From: Candidatus Raymondbacteria bacterium RIFOXYA2_FULL_49_16
Lineage (GTDB): Bacteria > Fibrobacterota > OXYB2-FULL-49-7 > XYB2-FULL-49-35
Assembly (NCBI GenBank): GCA_001789205.1
Contig: MFYT01000011.1
Span: 9,049-73,048, forward strand
Direction of reading: 5' to 3'
Length of the DNA: 64,000 bases
Shown: piece after piece, positions 7,891 to 15,973 of the stretch
Layout: every line of letters begins with the position of its first letter
Numbering within the stretch: position 1 is the stretch's first letter
Made by a program: the position numbers and the translations under genes
Notes under the pieces: generated by a model
Told to the model about the DNA's origin: nothing
Seen by the model: only the letters and a program-made list of their open reading frames with translations
Database searches by the model: none

Positions 7891-9630
7891 ATGGCAGATA
7901 ATTTTTATACGGACAATCCAGACATAGAATACAATCTTGAACGTCTGAATCTGTGCAAAATCGCGGACCTTCTCGAAGGCGACTACGCTGAATCGCAAAA
8001 ATACGATTATGCTCCTGCAAACGCGGACGACGCACGCGAAAACTACCTGAACGTCTGCAAAATCGCGGGCGAACTGTGCGGCGGCCCTGTGCTTGAACGT
8101 GCTCGCCAGATCGATGAAGAGGGCAACGAATGCAAGGATGGCGATGTCATCTACCACCCCCTGGTAAAAAAGAACATTGAAGACTTTGCCAAAGCGCAGC
8201 TCCTGGGCCTTTCACTTCCACGACGGTATGGCGGTGTCAACATGCCCCAGGTGGTCAAAGTGGCCATTCTTGAAATGGTTTCCCGTGTCGACGCAGCCCT
8301 CATGAATCTTGTTGGATTACAGGACATTGCCGAAACCGTGAATGAATTCGGTTCCGAAGAGCAGAAACAGACCTATGTCACCCCGCTTGCCATGGGAACG
8401 CACACCGCGGCCATGGTGCTTACCGAACCCGATTCCGGATCAGACCTCCAGTCTGTACGCCTTGTTGCCACCCCGCCTGCCGACGGCAACGACAGAGGCG
8501 TTTGGACAGTCAAAGGCGTCAAACGGTTCATTACTAATGGCTGTGGAAACGTGCTTCTCATACTCGCCCGTTCCGAGGAAAACACCAAAGACGGCCGCGG
8601 GCTCTCTATGTTCGTCTGCTTCAGGGACAAGTCAGTGCGTATCAGGCGCATTGAAAACAAACTGGGCATTCACGGATCTCCCACTTGTGAGATGACCTTT
8701 GACAACACCCCCTGTTACCTTGTGGGAAAGCGCAAACTCGGTCTTATCCGCTATGTCATGGCGCTCATGAACGGCGCCCGCATCGGCATTGCGGCCCAGG
8801 CGCTCGGCATTGGCGAAGCAGCCTACCGCGATGCGCGCGAATATGCCGAAAGCCGGGTCCAGTTCGGCAAACCAATTTCCCAGTTCCCGGCAGTATACGA
8901 AATGCTCACCAACATGAAAATCGCGGTTGAGGCTGGCCGCACGCTTCTGTACGAGACCGCTAAAGTGGTCGACCTGTTCAAGGTGAACGAACGCAGGGCC
9001 GATGAAATGAGGGCACAGGGCCAGCAGCCAAGCGCTGAAATGCTTGCGGATGTCCGGTACTACGACCGCCTTGCCGCAGTGCTTACTCCATTCTCAAAGT
9101 TCTTTAACACGGAAATGGCCAATCAAAACGCCTATCTGGGCATCCAGATCATGGGCGGTAGCGGTTTCATGAAAGACTACAACATGGAACGCTACTACCG
9201 CGATGCGCGCATCACTAATATTTATGAAGGTACCACGCAGCTTCAGGTGGTGGCGGCAATTGGCGGACTCATGGCCGGCTCCCTGAACAAAATTTTCGAC
9301 GATTTCAGCGCCAAACAATTCGATGATAAATTCGAGGGTCAGGCCAACAAGGTCAAAGAGATTATTTCACAGCTCTACAAGGCCATTGAACACGTAAAAG
9401 CACAGAAAAATCAGCACTATACAGACTATGTTGCCCGCAAACTGGTTGAAATGGGGATGAACATTTATATCTCCATACTCTTCCTCGATTGCGCGCAGAC
9501 CAATGCCCGCAAGGCAACCATTGCCGAGATCTGGATCAATGATGTTGAACTCAAGGCAAAGGGCCATTTCGAGTTCATCATGTCCGACCGCAACCAGGTC
9601 ATCAACATGCACAAGGACATTATCGGGTAA
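7891..9630 (+). CDS. Acyl-CoA dehydrogenase
   Basis: 579 residues, a long-form acyl-CoA dehydrogenase. Motifs in order: MVLTEPDSGSD (FAD/substrate loop), VKRFITNGCGNVLLI, FGKPISQFPA (R-x-x-F-G-type helix), and GGSGFMKDYNMERYYRDARI followed by TNIYEGTTQLQ, whose Glu is the usual catalytic base. A C-terminal extension of about 150 residues is typical of the longer bacterial relatives. It oxidises an acyl-CoA to the enoyl-CoA and hands electrons to EtfAB. No thiolase, hydratase or CoA ligase lies nearby, so the chain length or pathway cannot be deduced. Confidence 0.94.
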   Translation: MADNFYTDNPDIEYNLERLNLCKIADLLEGDYAESQKYDYAPANADDARENYLNVCKIAGELCGGPVLERARQIDEEGNECKDGDVIYHPLVKKNIEDFAKAQLLGLSLPRRYGGVNMPQVVKVAILEMVSRVDAALMNLVGLQDIAETVNEFGSEEQKQTYVTPLAMGTHTAAMVLTEPDSGSDLQSVRLVATPPADGNDRGVWTVKGVKRFITNGCGNVLLILARSEENTKDGRGLSMFVCFRDKSVRIRRIENKLGIHGSPTCEMTFDNTPCYLVGKRKLGLIRYVMALMNGARIGIAAQALGIGEAAYRDAREYAESRVQFGKPISQFPAVYEMLTNMKIAVEAGRTLLYETAKVVDLFKVNERRADEMRAQGQQPSAEMLADVRYYDRLAAVLTPFSKFFNTEMANQNAYLGIQIMGGSGFMKDYNMERYYRDARITNIYEGTTQLQVVAAIGGLMAGSLNKIFDDFSAKQFDDKFEGQANKVKEIISQLYKAIEHVKAQKNQHYTDYVARKLVEMGMNIYISILFLDCAQTNARKATIAEIWINDVELKAKGHFEFIMSDRNQVINMHKDIIG

Positions 9631-9703
9631 ACAGGAGAATACCTCGAAGAAAAGCAAATCCGCCGGTTCATCAGTCATAATAACGGGAAAACAGGAGAGA
9701 AAA

Positions 9704-11446
9704 ATGAGGTATCAATTCCTTGCCGCGTTTGTATTCTCCGTCTTTATATTCCAGACACCATTCGGTTATTCAATAGATTCCTACTGGGGCCAGTGGCATG
9801 GACCTGCAAACGGCAATGCCTGCATACCCGAAGCGCCCAATCCAGATATTGAACTCAAATGGGCCATGAATCTACTCGACCCCAACGGGGACGGAAATCA
9901 GGCTGACAATCTCGGCTACACCGCCGCTGATGCATTTAAAGAGGGGACGCTGGTACGGGCGGACAGTCTGTGGATTTATCTCAAGATCAACCGCGACTAT
10001 TCAGGTGCGGCCGACAAAACGCTCTGGAAAATCGATCCATCCGACGGTTCCTTTGCCTGGAACTCTACAAAGGCAAATGGCGAGGACGAAAGTACGCCCC
10101 GCGCCTTTCAGCTCTACAGAGACCCGCGGGGACATGCCGCCTTGCATGTGGCTTCCTTCTACGGCACATACTGGGACACGTATAATGCGGAAACACAGGC
10201 AGAAGAGAACTTTTTTCAGGATAGCCACTCCTGCAAAGGGTCACGCATACTCATGGGAAAATGGGCATGGAAGAACAATCGGTTCCGTCCCGACTATTCT
10301 CCCTCATATTATCACGGCGGTACGCTCCGTTTTTGGAACGGTATCGATTACAACACAATACAATATGCCGATTCCATTGCCGTCATGGACCATGCATGGG
10401 ACTCCAGCCGTTGCCTGGTGGCGGTACTTTCTGGCTTTTCCACCAATCCGGCCCTTGCCTATGGCAAAGCGCGCTACCTGATGCTCGATACTGCCGGAAA
10501 CGTGGTCCGCAACGATACCGTCTCGGGCGTCTATCTTCCCACCTGTCCCACAAATTGGACCAGCTATAATACCGATATTTTCATGCGCCTTGCTCTAAAA
10601 GGAGACTATCTCTACGCCATCGAACGGACAACCTCCGTAGAAAACCAGTTGGTTCGGAGACGGATAAGCATGGGCTGCATAAAAACAGATTCCATTGTCC
10701 TGGGTACATCCATAAACGACCGGGGAACATCGATCGCCCTTGACGATAACGCGATATATGTGCAGCGTTCCGGTGAAATAACCGCGTATTCGCTTGACCT
10801 CCGGACCGTACGGTGGAGCACGCCTACGCCAGTGCGTACTACCTATCATCAGACCATTCAGGTATTTGATTACAACCGCTTTCCCGGAAACCGCAATACA
10901 CCCAGCCAGACTCTTGCCTGCAACGGGACATGGGTCTATTCCACAAACGACAGTTCGCTGCAGATCCACCGCGCTTCTAATGGAGAACTGGTGGATGAAC
11001 ATGTATTTGACGATCTGCCCGACTATCGTACGTACAACGGCGCTATTGTCTATGGCGTACCGGGCGATATCGTTCTTATGCCCGGATATGTCGTGGTTGT
11101 GTCCTGCCGGGACCATTCAAAAATATGGGTGTTCCATGAGGCGTCTTCGACAAGGAAAAAAGATACTGGAACCATTGATGACACACGAATTAATCTGGAG
11201 GCGCTACCGAATCCGTTCAATCCAGATCTTTCTATCCTGATACATGGCGGCAAAGCGTCCGTGACCATACATGATGTGAGGGGAAATCATCTGAAAACAC
11301 TTTTTCCATCATCATCGGCGGGGAGCGGCAGTTATATGGACCAAAAATATTCCTGGAATGCCGCCGGACACCCCTCCGGTATATACATCATTAAAGCACG
11401 GATTGGCAGACAGACGGTATTAAAGCGGATAATGCTCGTGAAATAA
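9704..11446 (+). CDS. Secreted beta-propeller-like protein with T9SS C-terminal sorting domain
   Basis: 580 residues from the start at 9704, supported by GGAGAG upstream and an N-terminal signal peptide (MRYQFLAAFVFSVFIFQTP). The frame is open further upstream to 9503 but overlaps the acyl-CoA dehydrogenase there. The mature start YWGQWHGPANGNA resembles the W-x-x-W-R-G-P opening of PQQ-type beta-propeller proteins. The last 80 residues (ALPNPFNPDLSI ... VTIHDVRGNHLKTL ... GIYIIKARIGR) form a type A T9SS sorting domain, implying export to the cell surface or medium. The ligand or activity is unknown. It follows the acyl-CoA dehydrogenase by 73 bp but is unlikely to share its function. Confidence 0.8.
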   Translation: MRYQFLAAFVFSVFIFQTPFGYSIDSYWGQWHGPANGNACIPEAPNPDIELKWAMNLLDPNGDGNQADNLGYTAADAFKEGTLVRADSLWIYLKINRDYSGAADKTLWKIDPSDGSFAWNSTKANGEDESTPRAFQLYRDPRGHAALHVASFYGTYWDTYNAETQAEENFFQDSHSCKGSRILMGKWAWKNNRFRPDYSPSYYHGGTLRFWNGIDYNTIQYADSIAVMDHAWDSSRCLVAVLSGFSTNPALAYGKARYLMLDTAGNVVRNDTVSGVYLPTCPTNWTSYNTDIFMRLALKGDYLYAIERTTSVENQLVRRRISMGCIKTDSIVLGTSINDRGTSIALDDNAIYVQRSGEITAYSLDLRTVRWSTPTPVRTTYHQTIQVFDYNRFPGNRNTPSQTLACNGTWVYSTNDSSLQIHRASNGELVDEHVFDDLPDYRTYNGAIVYGVPGDIVLMPGYVVVVSCRDHSKIWVFHEASSTRKKDTGTIDDTRINLEALPNPFNPDLSILIHGGKASVTIHDVRGNHLKTLFPSSSAGSGSYMDQKYSWNAAGHPSGIYIIKARIGRQTVLKRIMLVK

Positions 11447-11470
11447 GGAATATTCGCAAAATTCCTTCTC

Positions 11471-14152
11471 TCACGCTTTTGCCTGCTCAAGCATCTCACG
11501 CAGCGCCACAAGCAGGTTCTCCACAGTATAGGGCTTGGGAAGGAACCGGTATCCTTTTTTATGAATTATGTCGTAATGCGACCTGTCGTCCGTATAACCG
11601 CTGGTAAACAGTACTGCCGGCGCCAATTGCGTTGCGTGTATACATTCCTCCGCAAACGCTATGCCCGTGCCATCGGGGAGGACAATGTCGGAGATGACGG
11701 CCTTTATGACATTCGCCTTTTCCGTGTATATTTTCCTTGCATCGGCAACTGATCCTGCGGTTATCACCATGTAGCCGCTGGTTTCAAGCACCTGGACCGC
11801 AAGTTCCCTGACATCAGTCTGGTCCTCGATAACAAGCACCAGTTCACCCCTGCCTTTTAACTCTTTGGCCCTTTTGGCCTTGTCCGGGACACGCCGTGGT
11901 TCAATATTCTCTCCGGAAGCTGGAAAATATACTTTGAATGCAGTCCCTTTGCCTTCCTGGCTATCAACCGTTATCCATCCATTGTGCTGTTTTACAATGC
12001 CGTAAACCACCGAAAGTCCCAGTCCCGTACCCTTTCCGTCTTTTTTAGTGGTAAAAAACGGCTCAAAGATATGTTCCAAGTTTTGCGGAACAATGCCAGT
12101 GCCAGTATCGGCAATGGCCATGCATACAAAAAGGCCTGTGCGGGCAAAGGTATGCGTGTGGCAATACTCAACACCCACATTCTCGTTCGCTGTGCTTATT
12201 GTAATAGTCCCGCCGCTGGGCATGGCGTCCCGCGCATTGACAGCTAAATTCATTATCACCTGTTCAATAGTGCCTGCATCGCCGCTAACCGGTTTTAGGT
12301 CCTGTGGAAGTTCGGTCTTTACCCGCACATCCTCGCCAATGATGCGCTCAAGCATTTTGAGCAGTGAAGTCACGGTTTTGTTAAGGTCAAAAGCCCTGAA
12401 TTCCATAGGTTGCTTCCGGCTGAATAACAAAAGCTGCCGGATTATATCTGCCGCGCGGTTGGCGTTCAGGGCTATTTGCTCCAGATCGTGCTTTAATGGG
12501 CTATCTTCCTTCAGACGGCCTAGCGCAAGGGACGAGTATCCATGTATGGCGGTCAGAACATTGTTAATGTCGTGTGCCACACCGCCCGCAAGTTGGCCAA
12601 TGGCCTCCATTTTCTGCGATTGCCGCAACTGGGATTCCATGCTGATCTCTTTCGTGATGTCGCGCTTGACAGCCACATAACTGACGATGTTTCCAATAGC
12701 GTCGCGTACAGGCGAGATGTTCGCCTCTTCGGTATAATGGTCGCCATTTTTCTTCTTATTAACAAATCGCCCCTCCCATGTTCTGCCGTTTGATATGGCC
12801 TCCCAAAGTTTCCGATAAAAAACGTTGTCCTGCATGCCGCTTCTGAGAATGCGTGGATTTTGTCCAACAGCCTCCTCGCGCGTGTACCCCGTGATCCTTT
12901 CAAATGCGGGATTCACATATTGGATTGCCGCGGTGCTATCAGTAATGACCACCATTTCACCCGCCTGCGCGATTGCCGCAGCTAGACGCTCCCGTTCGAT
13001 CTCGGCCCGCCGGCGCGCTGTGATGTCCCGGATGTTGCACTGGATCACCTTCTTGTTGTCCACAAGATAAACATTGCTGACGAACTCCACGTCCACACAC
13101 CTGCCATCAGCGGTTTTCAGGGGCAAATGCTCATAGCGTATGTATTCCTGTTGCTGCAATTTCAGAAAATTATCCTGGTTGGCTATAATGTCCTTTAAAA
13201 ATCCCAGTTCCCATACGGTCTTTCCAAGGAAATACTCCTTTGAATACCCCAGGATTTCGATCAGAAACGGATTGACATCCACGATCACGCCTGTATCAGC
13301 ATCGAGAATCAGTATCCCGTCTTTTGCTGACTCAAAAAGACGACGGTACCGGACTTCTGAAACGCACCGCGCTTCCTCGGCCTGCTTGCGCTCGGTAATG
13401 TCCTGGATTGTGCCAAGAAACCGAAAAACACGGCCTTCCTCGTTCCGGACAGGCGTGCCTATCACAGTAAATGTTCTTTCCTCGCCTGATTCAGGCATGA
13501 CCCGTACATCCACTTCGTACGGTTCGCCAGTGTCCAGTGACTTTTTGAAACACTCCCGCAAGAGAGTGGCTGTCTCCGGGGTATAATAGGCCGCTTCCTC
13601 CTCCTCTGTTGGCGGACCTTTTTCAAGGTCCCTGCCATATAACCTATATACCATGTCAGACCATATTATTGTCCGGGAACCGATGTCGTATTCCCAGTGG
13701 CCTATGCTGCCCAACCGCTGCGCTTCCTTGAGCTTCCGTTCTCTATCAAGAAGCGTTTGTTCAATCCTTTTCCGTTCAATCGAGTACCGGATCGAACGTG
13801 AAAGCACGTACGAGTCTATCCGCTGTTTATGCAAATAATCCTGCGCGCCCATACCAAGGGTCACAAGCGAGATTTCATCGTCTTCGCAGCCGGTGAGGAC
13901 CACGATGGGAACCGAGGGCGTGCGTGTGGCCACCTTTGCCAGTGTGTTCAGGCCTTGGCTGTCGGGAAGGCCAAGATCGAGAAGTACAAGGTCCACCCCT
14001 CCCTGCGACAGGTGTTCGAGACCTATGGAGAGCCGGTCCGCATGGACAAGGTCGAGTTCGTCTGATTCGCCTATCAGTTCCTTGATGGCAGATGCATCGT
14101 CCGGGTTACCATCGATCAAAAGCAGGTTGAACCTTGATTTTACTTTTTCCAT
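11471..14152 (-). CDS. Soluble hybrid sensor histidine kinase (REC-PAS-PAS-PAS-HisKA-HATPase-REC)
   Basis: 893 residues with no membrane segment. Domains: receiver 8-125 with phosphoacceptor Asp59 (LLDLGLPD); PAS/PAC at about 145-258, 265-380 and 390-505, separated by coiled-coil linkers; HisKA with His527 (GGVAHDINNVL); HATPase with N-box NLAVNARDAM and G-boxes ADTGTGI and GKGTGLGLSVVYGI; and a C-terminal receiver at 770-890 with Asp822 (ISDIVLPDGTG). An N-terminal receiver means the kinase itself is a phosphorelay target, and the PAS domains suggest cytoplasmic redox or ligand sensing. No response regulator or membrane sensor adjoins it, so it is an orphan. It converges with the upstream secreted-protein gene with 24 bp between stop codons. 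Confidence 0.93.
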   Translation of the reverse strand: MEKVKSRFNLLLIDGNPDDASAIKELIGESDELDLVHADRLSIGLEHLSQGGVDLVLLDLGLPDSQGLNTLAKVATRTPSVPIVVLTGCEDDEISLVTLGMGAQDYLHKQRIDSYVLSRSIRYSIERKRIEQTLLDRERKLKEAQRLGSIGHWEYDIGSRTIIWSDMVYRLYGRDLEKGPPTEEEEAAYYTPETATLLRECFKKSLDTGEPYEVDVRVMPESGEERTFTVIGTPVRNEEGRVFRFLGTIQDITERKQAEEARCVSEVRYRRLFESAKDGILILDADTGVIVDVNPFLIEILGYSKEYFLGKTVWELGFLKDIIANQDNFLKLQQQEYIRYEHLPLKTADGRCVDVEFVSNVYLVDNKKVIQCNIRDITARRRAEIERERLAAAIAQAGEMVVITDSTAAIQYVNPAFERITGYTREEAVGQNPRILRSGMQDNVFYRKLWEAISNGRTWEGRFVNKKKNGDHYTEEANISPVRDAIGNIVSYVAVKRDITKEISMESQLRQSQKMEAIGQLAGGVAHDINNVLTAIHGYSSLALGRLKEDSPLKHDLEQIALNANRAADIIRQLLLFSRKQPMEFRAFDLNKTVTSLLKMLERIIGEDVRVKTELPQDLKPVSGDAGTIEQVIMNLAVNARDAMPSGGTITISTANENVGVEYCHTHTFARTGLFVCMAIADTGTGIVPQNLEHIFEPFFTTKKDGKGTGLGLSVVYGIVKQHNGWITVDSQEGKGTAFKVYFPASGENIEPRRVPDKAKRAKELKGRGELVLVIEDQTDVRELAVQVLETSGYMVITAGSVADARKIYTEKANVIKAVISDIVLPDGTGIAFAEECIHATQLAPAVLFTSGYTDDRSHYDIIHKKGYRFLPKPYTVENLLVALREMLEQAKA

Positions 14153-14269
14153 GAGTGCACGCCTTTTTCAAAACCTCATAACTGGTTTTTTTAATCTATC
14201 CTACGTTGAAAATACGCCATCTGAACAAGACTACCCAAGGTGCAGTTGCATCAAGATATCTGACAATAG

Positions 14270-14536
14270 CTATCCGCAGGCGATCGCAACGTCTTTTTCA
14301 CGGTTTTTTTCCAGTATCAGATTGTCCCATTGCAGCGGCTGGAGGTCTTCCACAATTTTGAAGCTGTCTGGATCCATACACTCTATGCCCCAACCATATT
14401 TGATGTCCTTATCATCATAATATTGCCGGATTATCATGGCGCCAAAGCGGTCTTTTCTGATAACGTTTGGGTCGAGACTGGGCACGGTTTGGCCTTTTTC
14501 CCAGACTTTTTGGATGATTTCTTCAGACCAGGTCAT
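14270..14536 (-). CDS. Small HNH-like protein lacking the catalytic histidines
   Basis: 88 residues with a very strong ribosome site (AAAGGAGG) before the start at 14536. The sequence WSEEIIQKVWEKGQTVP, then NVIRKDRFGAMIIRQYY, KYGWGIECM and LQPLQWDN follows the layout I recall for a family of small HNH-domain proteins, where the corresponding block reads YGWEIDHI and is followed by a conserved N-L-Q-P-L-Q-W. Here the I-D-H-I histidine is replaced (IECM) and the second HNH half is reshaped, so nuclease activity is doubtful. It may be a DNA- or nucleotide-binding remnant, or a regulator. It probably shares a transcript with the small gene at 14633-14860. Confidence 0.6.
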   Translation of the reverse strand: MTWSEEIIQKVWEKGQTVPSLDPNVIRKDRFGAMIIRQYYDDKDIKYGWGIECMDPDSFKIVEDLQPLQWDNLILEKNREKDVAIACG

Positions 14537-14632
14537 GGTGTCCTCCTTTTCATGTGTTGTTTTCGTTCCTCGCGGAACTCTTCTTGGGTTTTTCAGTTTA
14601 ACTGGTTTTTATAAACATACACCCCGTCACCG

Positions 14633-14860
14633 TTACCCTGGAATCGGATACCCCAGTTCTTGTTTGATCATCCAATAAACTTTAAGATATGCGGCATATC
14701 CTATCCACTGCACATTCCTCTTGGTCTCTAAAAACTTACGGACCCTGTCTTTGTCCGGATAAAGCCCGGCAATATATTCCATTTCCTGCTCATGTCCAAT
14801 GCAAAAAAACCTCGTATCCTTTGATTTGTCTCTATTTTTGCACACGCTACAGACATCCAT
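14633..14860 (-). CDS. Small Cys/His-rich hypothetical protein
   Basis: 75 residues beginning MDVCSVCKNRDKSKDTRFFC, with C-x-x-C, a third Cys and a nearby His (IGHEQEM), compatible with a single zinc site. The start at 14860 is supported by AGAGGGGAAG upstream. The remainder is basic and aromatic (WIGYAAYLKVYWMIKQELGY). I do not recognise the family. It is followed 97 bp later by the HNH-like gene on the same strand and is divergent from the TIGR02147 regulator across a 255-bp intergenic region. Confidence 0.5.
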   Translation of the reverse strand: MDVCSVCKNRDKSKDTRFFCIGHEQEMEYIAGLYPDKDRVRKFLETKRNVQWIGYAAYLKVYWMIKQELGYPIPG

Positions 14861-14991
14861 TTCACTTCCCCTCTTAATTTAAAAGAACCGGCCCCAACCG
14901 CGTGTCCATCCCTTCTGCATAGGGATAAATCCCAATACACAAGCACCTTTAAACGACTGGAGCCTGGTTCCACTATCACCAATAAATGTAA

Positions 14992-15096
14992 TTCATTTTA
15001 AGGGCAAATGCAAGACAAAAAATGCAGTTTTCGTGTGTATTTTGCACACGCCTGAAAGACCACAAAAAGCTTGCTTTTTTTTCATTTTAAAGGTAA
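14992..15096 (+). promoter_or_regulatory. Repeat-rich control region before the TIGR02147 regulator
   Basis: Two 16-bp direct repeats, TTCATTTTAAGGGCAA (14992-15007) and TTCATTTTAAAGGTAA (15081-15096), match at 14 of 16 positions. They flank an inverted repeat CGTGTG-N7-CACACG (15032-15050). A further AAAAAGC-TT-GCTTTTT hairpin lies just before the second repeat. Such an arrangement suits binding by a dimeric regulator and attenuation, but no factor is known. The rest of the gap 14861-15115 shows nothing else. Confidence 0.4.
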
Positions 15097-15115
15097 TTTA
15101 ACAGAGGGGATTCTT

Positions 15116-15973
15116 ATGAAGAAACTATTCGAATACGCCAACTACCACGAATTTTTGAGCGACTGGTTTAAAGCGCATAAAACCGGCGAGAACCATTGCT
15201 CGTACCAAACCTTTGCCGAACGGGCGGGGTTTCAGGACAAAAGCTCCATACACGCCGTGGTCACCGGCAGACGCGACCTCTCCAAAAACGGCGTCTACAA
15301 GTTCATCAAGGCCCTCCAACTAAACAAAAAAGAAACGAAATACTTTAGAAACCTGGTGGGCTTTAACCAGGCAGGGGACCTTGCCACGCGAAAGTCTTAT
15401 TTCGAACGCATGAACAGCATACGAACCGCGGGCGCAGGCGTGCAGGCGCGCATCATGCGCCAGGACCAATACGACTACTACGCTCAATGGTGGAACAGCG
15501 CAATCCGCTCCTACATTGGCATGCACCCGTTTAAAAACGATTTTAAATTACTGGCCAGGTCACTCTATCCCGCGATTAAACCAATGCAGGCAAAACGGTC
15601 AGTGCGGCTCCTTGAAAAGCTGGGGCTCATTAAAAAAGGCAAAACCGGCACATACGTTCTCACTGAAAAACACATTTCAACAGGCAAGGAAGTGGCTGGC
15701 CTTGGAGTGCTGGATTTTCACGACACCTGCACAAAGTTGGCGTGCGCGGCAATGGCCCACTTGCCCCGTTCCGAACGCCATGTCTCGGGAATGACGCTTG
15801 GTGTGTCCAGGAAATGTTATGAAAAAATCTCTGAAGAGATAATGAAATTCCAGCAAAAAATCAGAGGTATAGTGGACGCTGACAAGGGGTCGGACAGGGT
15901 ATACCAGATGAACGTGTATATGGTCCCGTTCTCAAAACCTGGGAATTGGTCAAAAAGGAAAACCCAAGAATGA
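15116..15973 (+). CDS. TIGR02147 / DUF4423 family regulator
   Basis: 285 residues from 15116, where GAGGGGA precedes ATG. The N-terminal region (LFEYANYHEFLSDWFKAHK ... SYQTFAERAGFQDKSSIHAV) is an HTH-like domain, and the central part (YFRNLVGFNQAGDLATRKSY) and C-terminal DUF4423 follow the TIGR02147 pattern, a paralogous family first noted in Fibrobacter succinogenes and also present in Bdellovibrio. Function is thought to be DNA binding, without biochemical proof. The stop codon overlaps the ATG of the next gene (ATGA), so regulator and lipoprotein are translationally coupled. Confidence 0.8.
   Translation: MKKLFEYANYHEFLSDWFKAHKTGENHCSYQTFAERAGFQDKSSIHAVVTGRRDLSKNGVYKFIKALQLNKKETKYFRNLVGFNQAGDLATRKSYFERMNSIRTAGAGVQARIMRQDQYDYYAQWWNSAIRSYIGMHPFKNDFKLLARSLYPAIKPMQAKRSVRLLEKLGLIKKGKTGTYVLTEKHISTGKEVAGLGVLDFHDTCTKLACAAMAHLPRSERHVSGMTLGVSRKCYEKISEEIMKFQQKIRGIVDADKGSDRVYQMNVYMVPFSKPGNWSKRKTQE

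Noticed and set aside
9503-9703. Upstream extension of the secreted beta-propeller-like protein
   Set aside because: It overlaps the acyl-CoA dehydrogenase in another frame and would bury the signal peptide; ATG at 9704 has a proper ribosome site.
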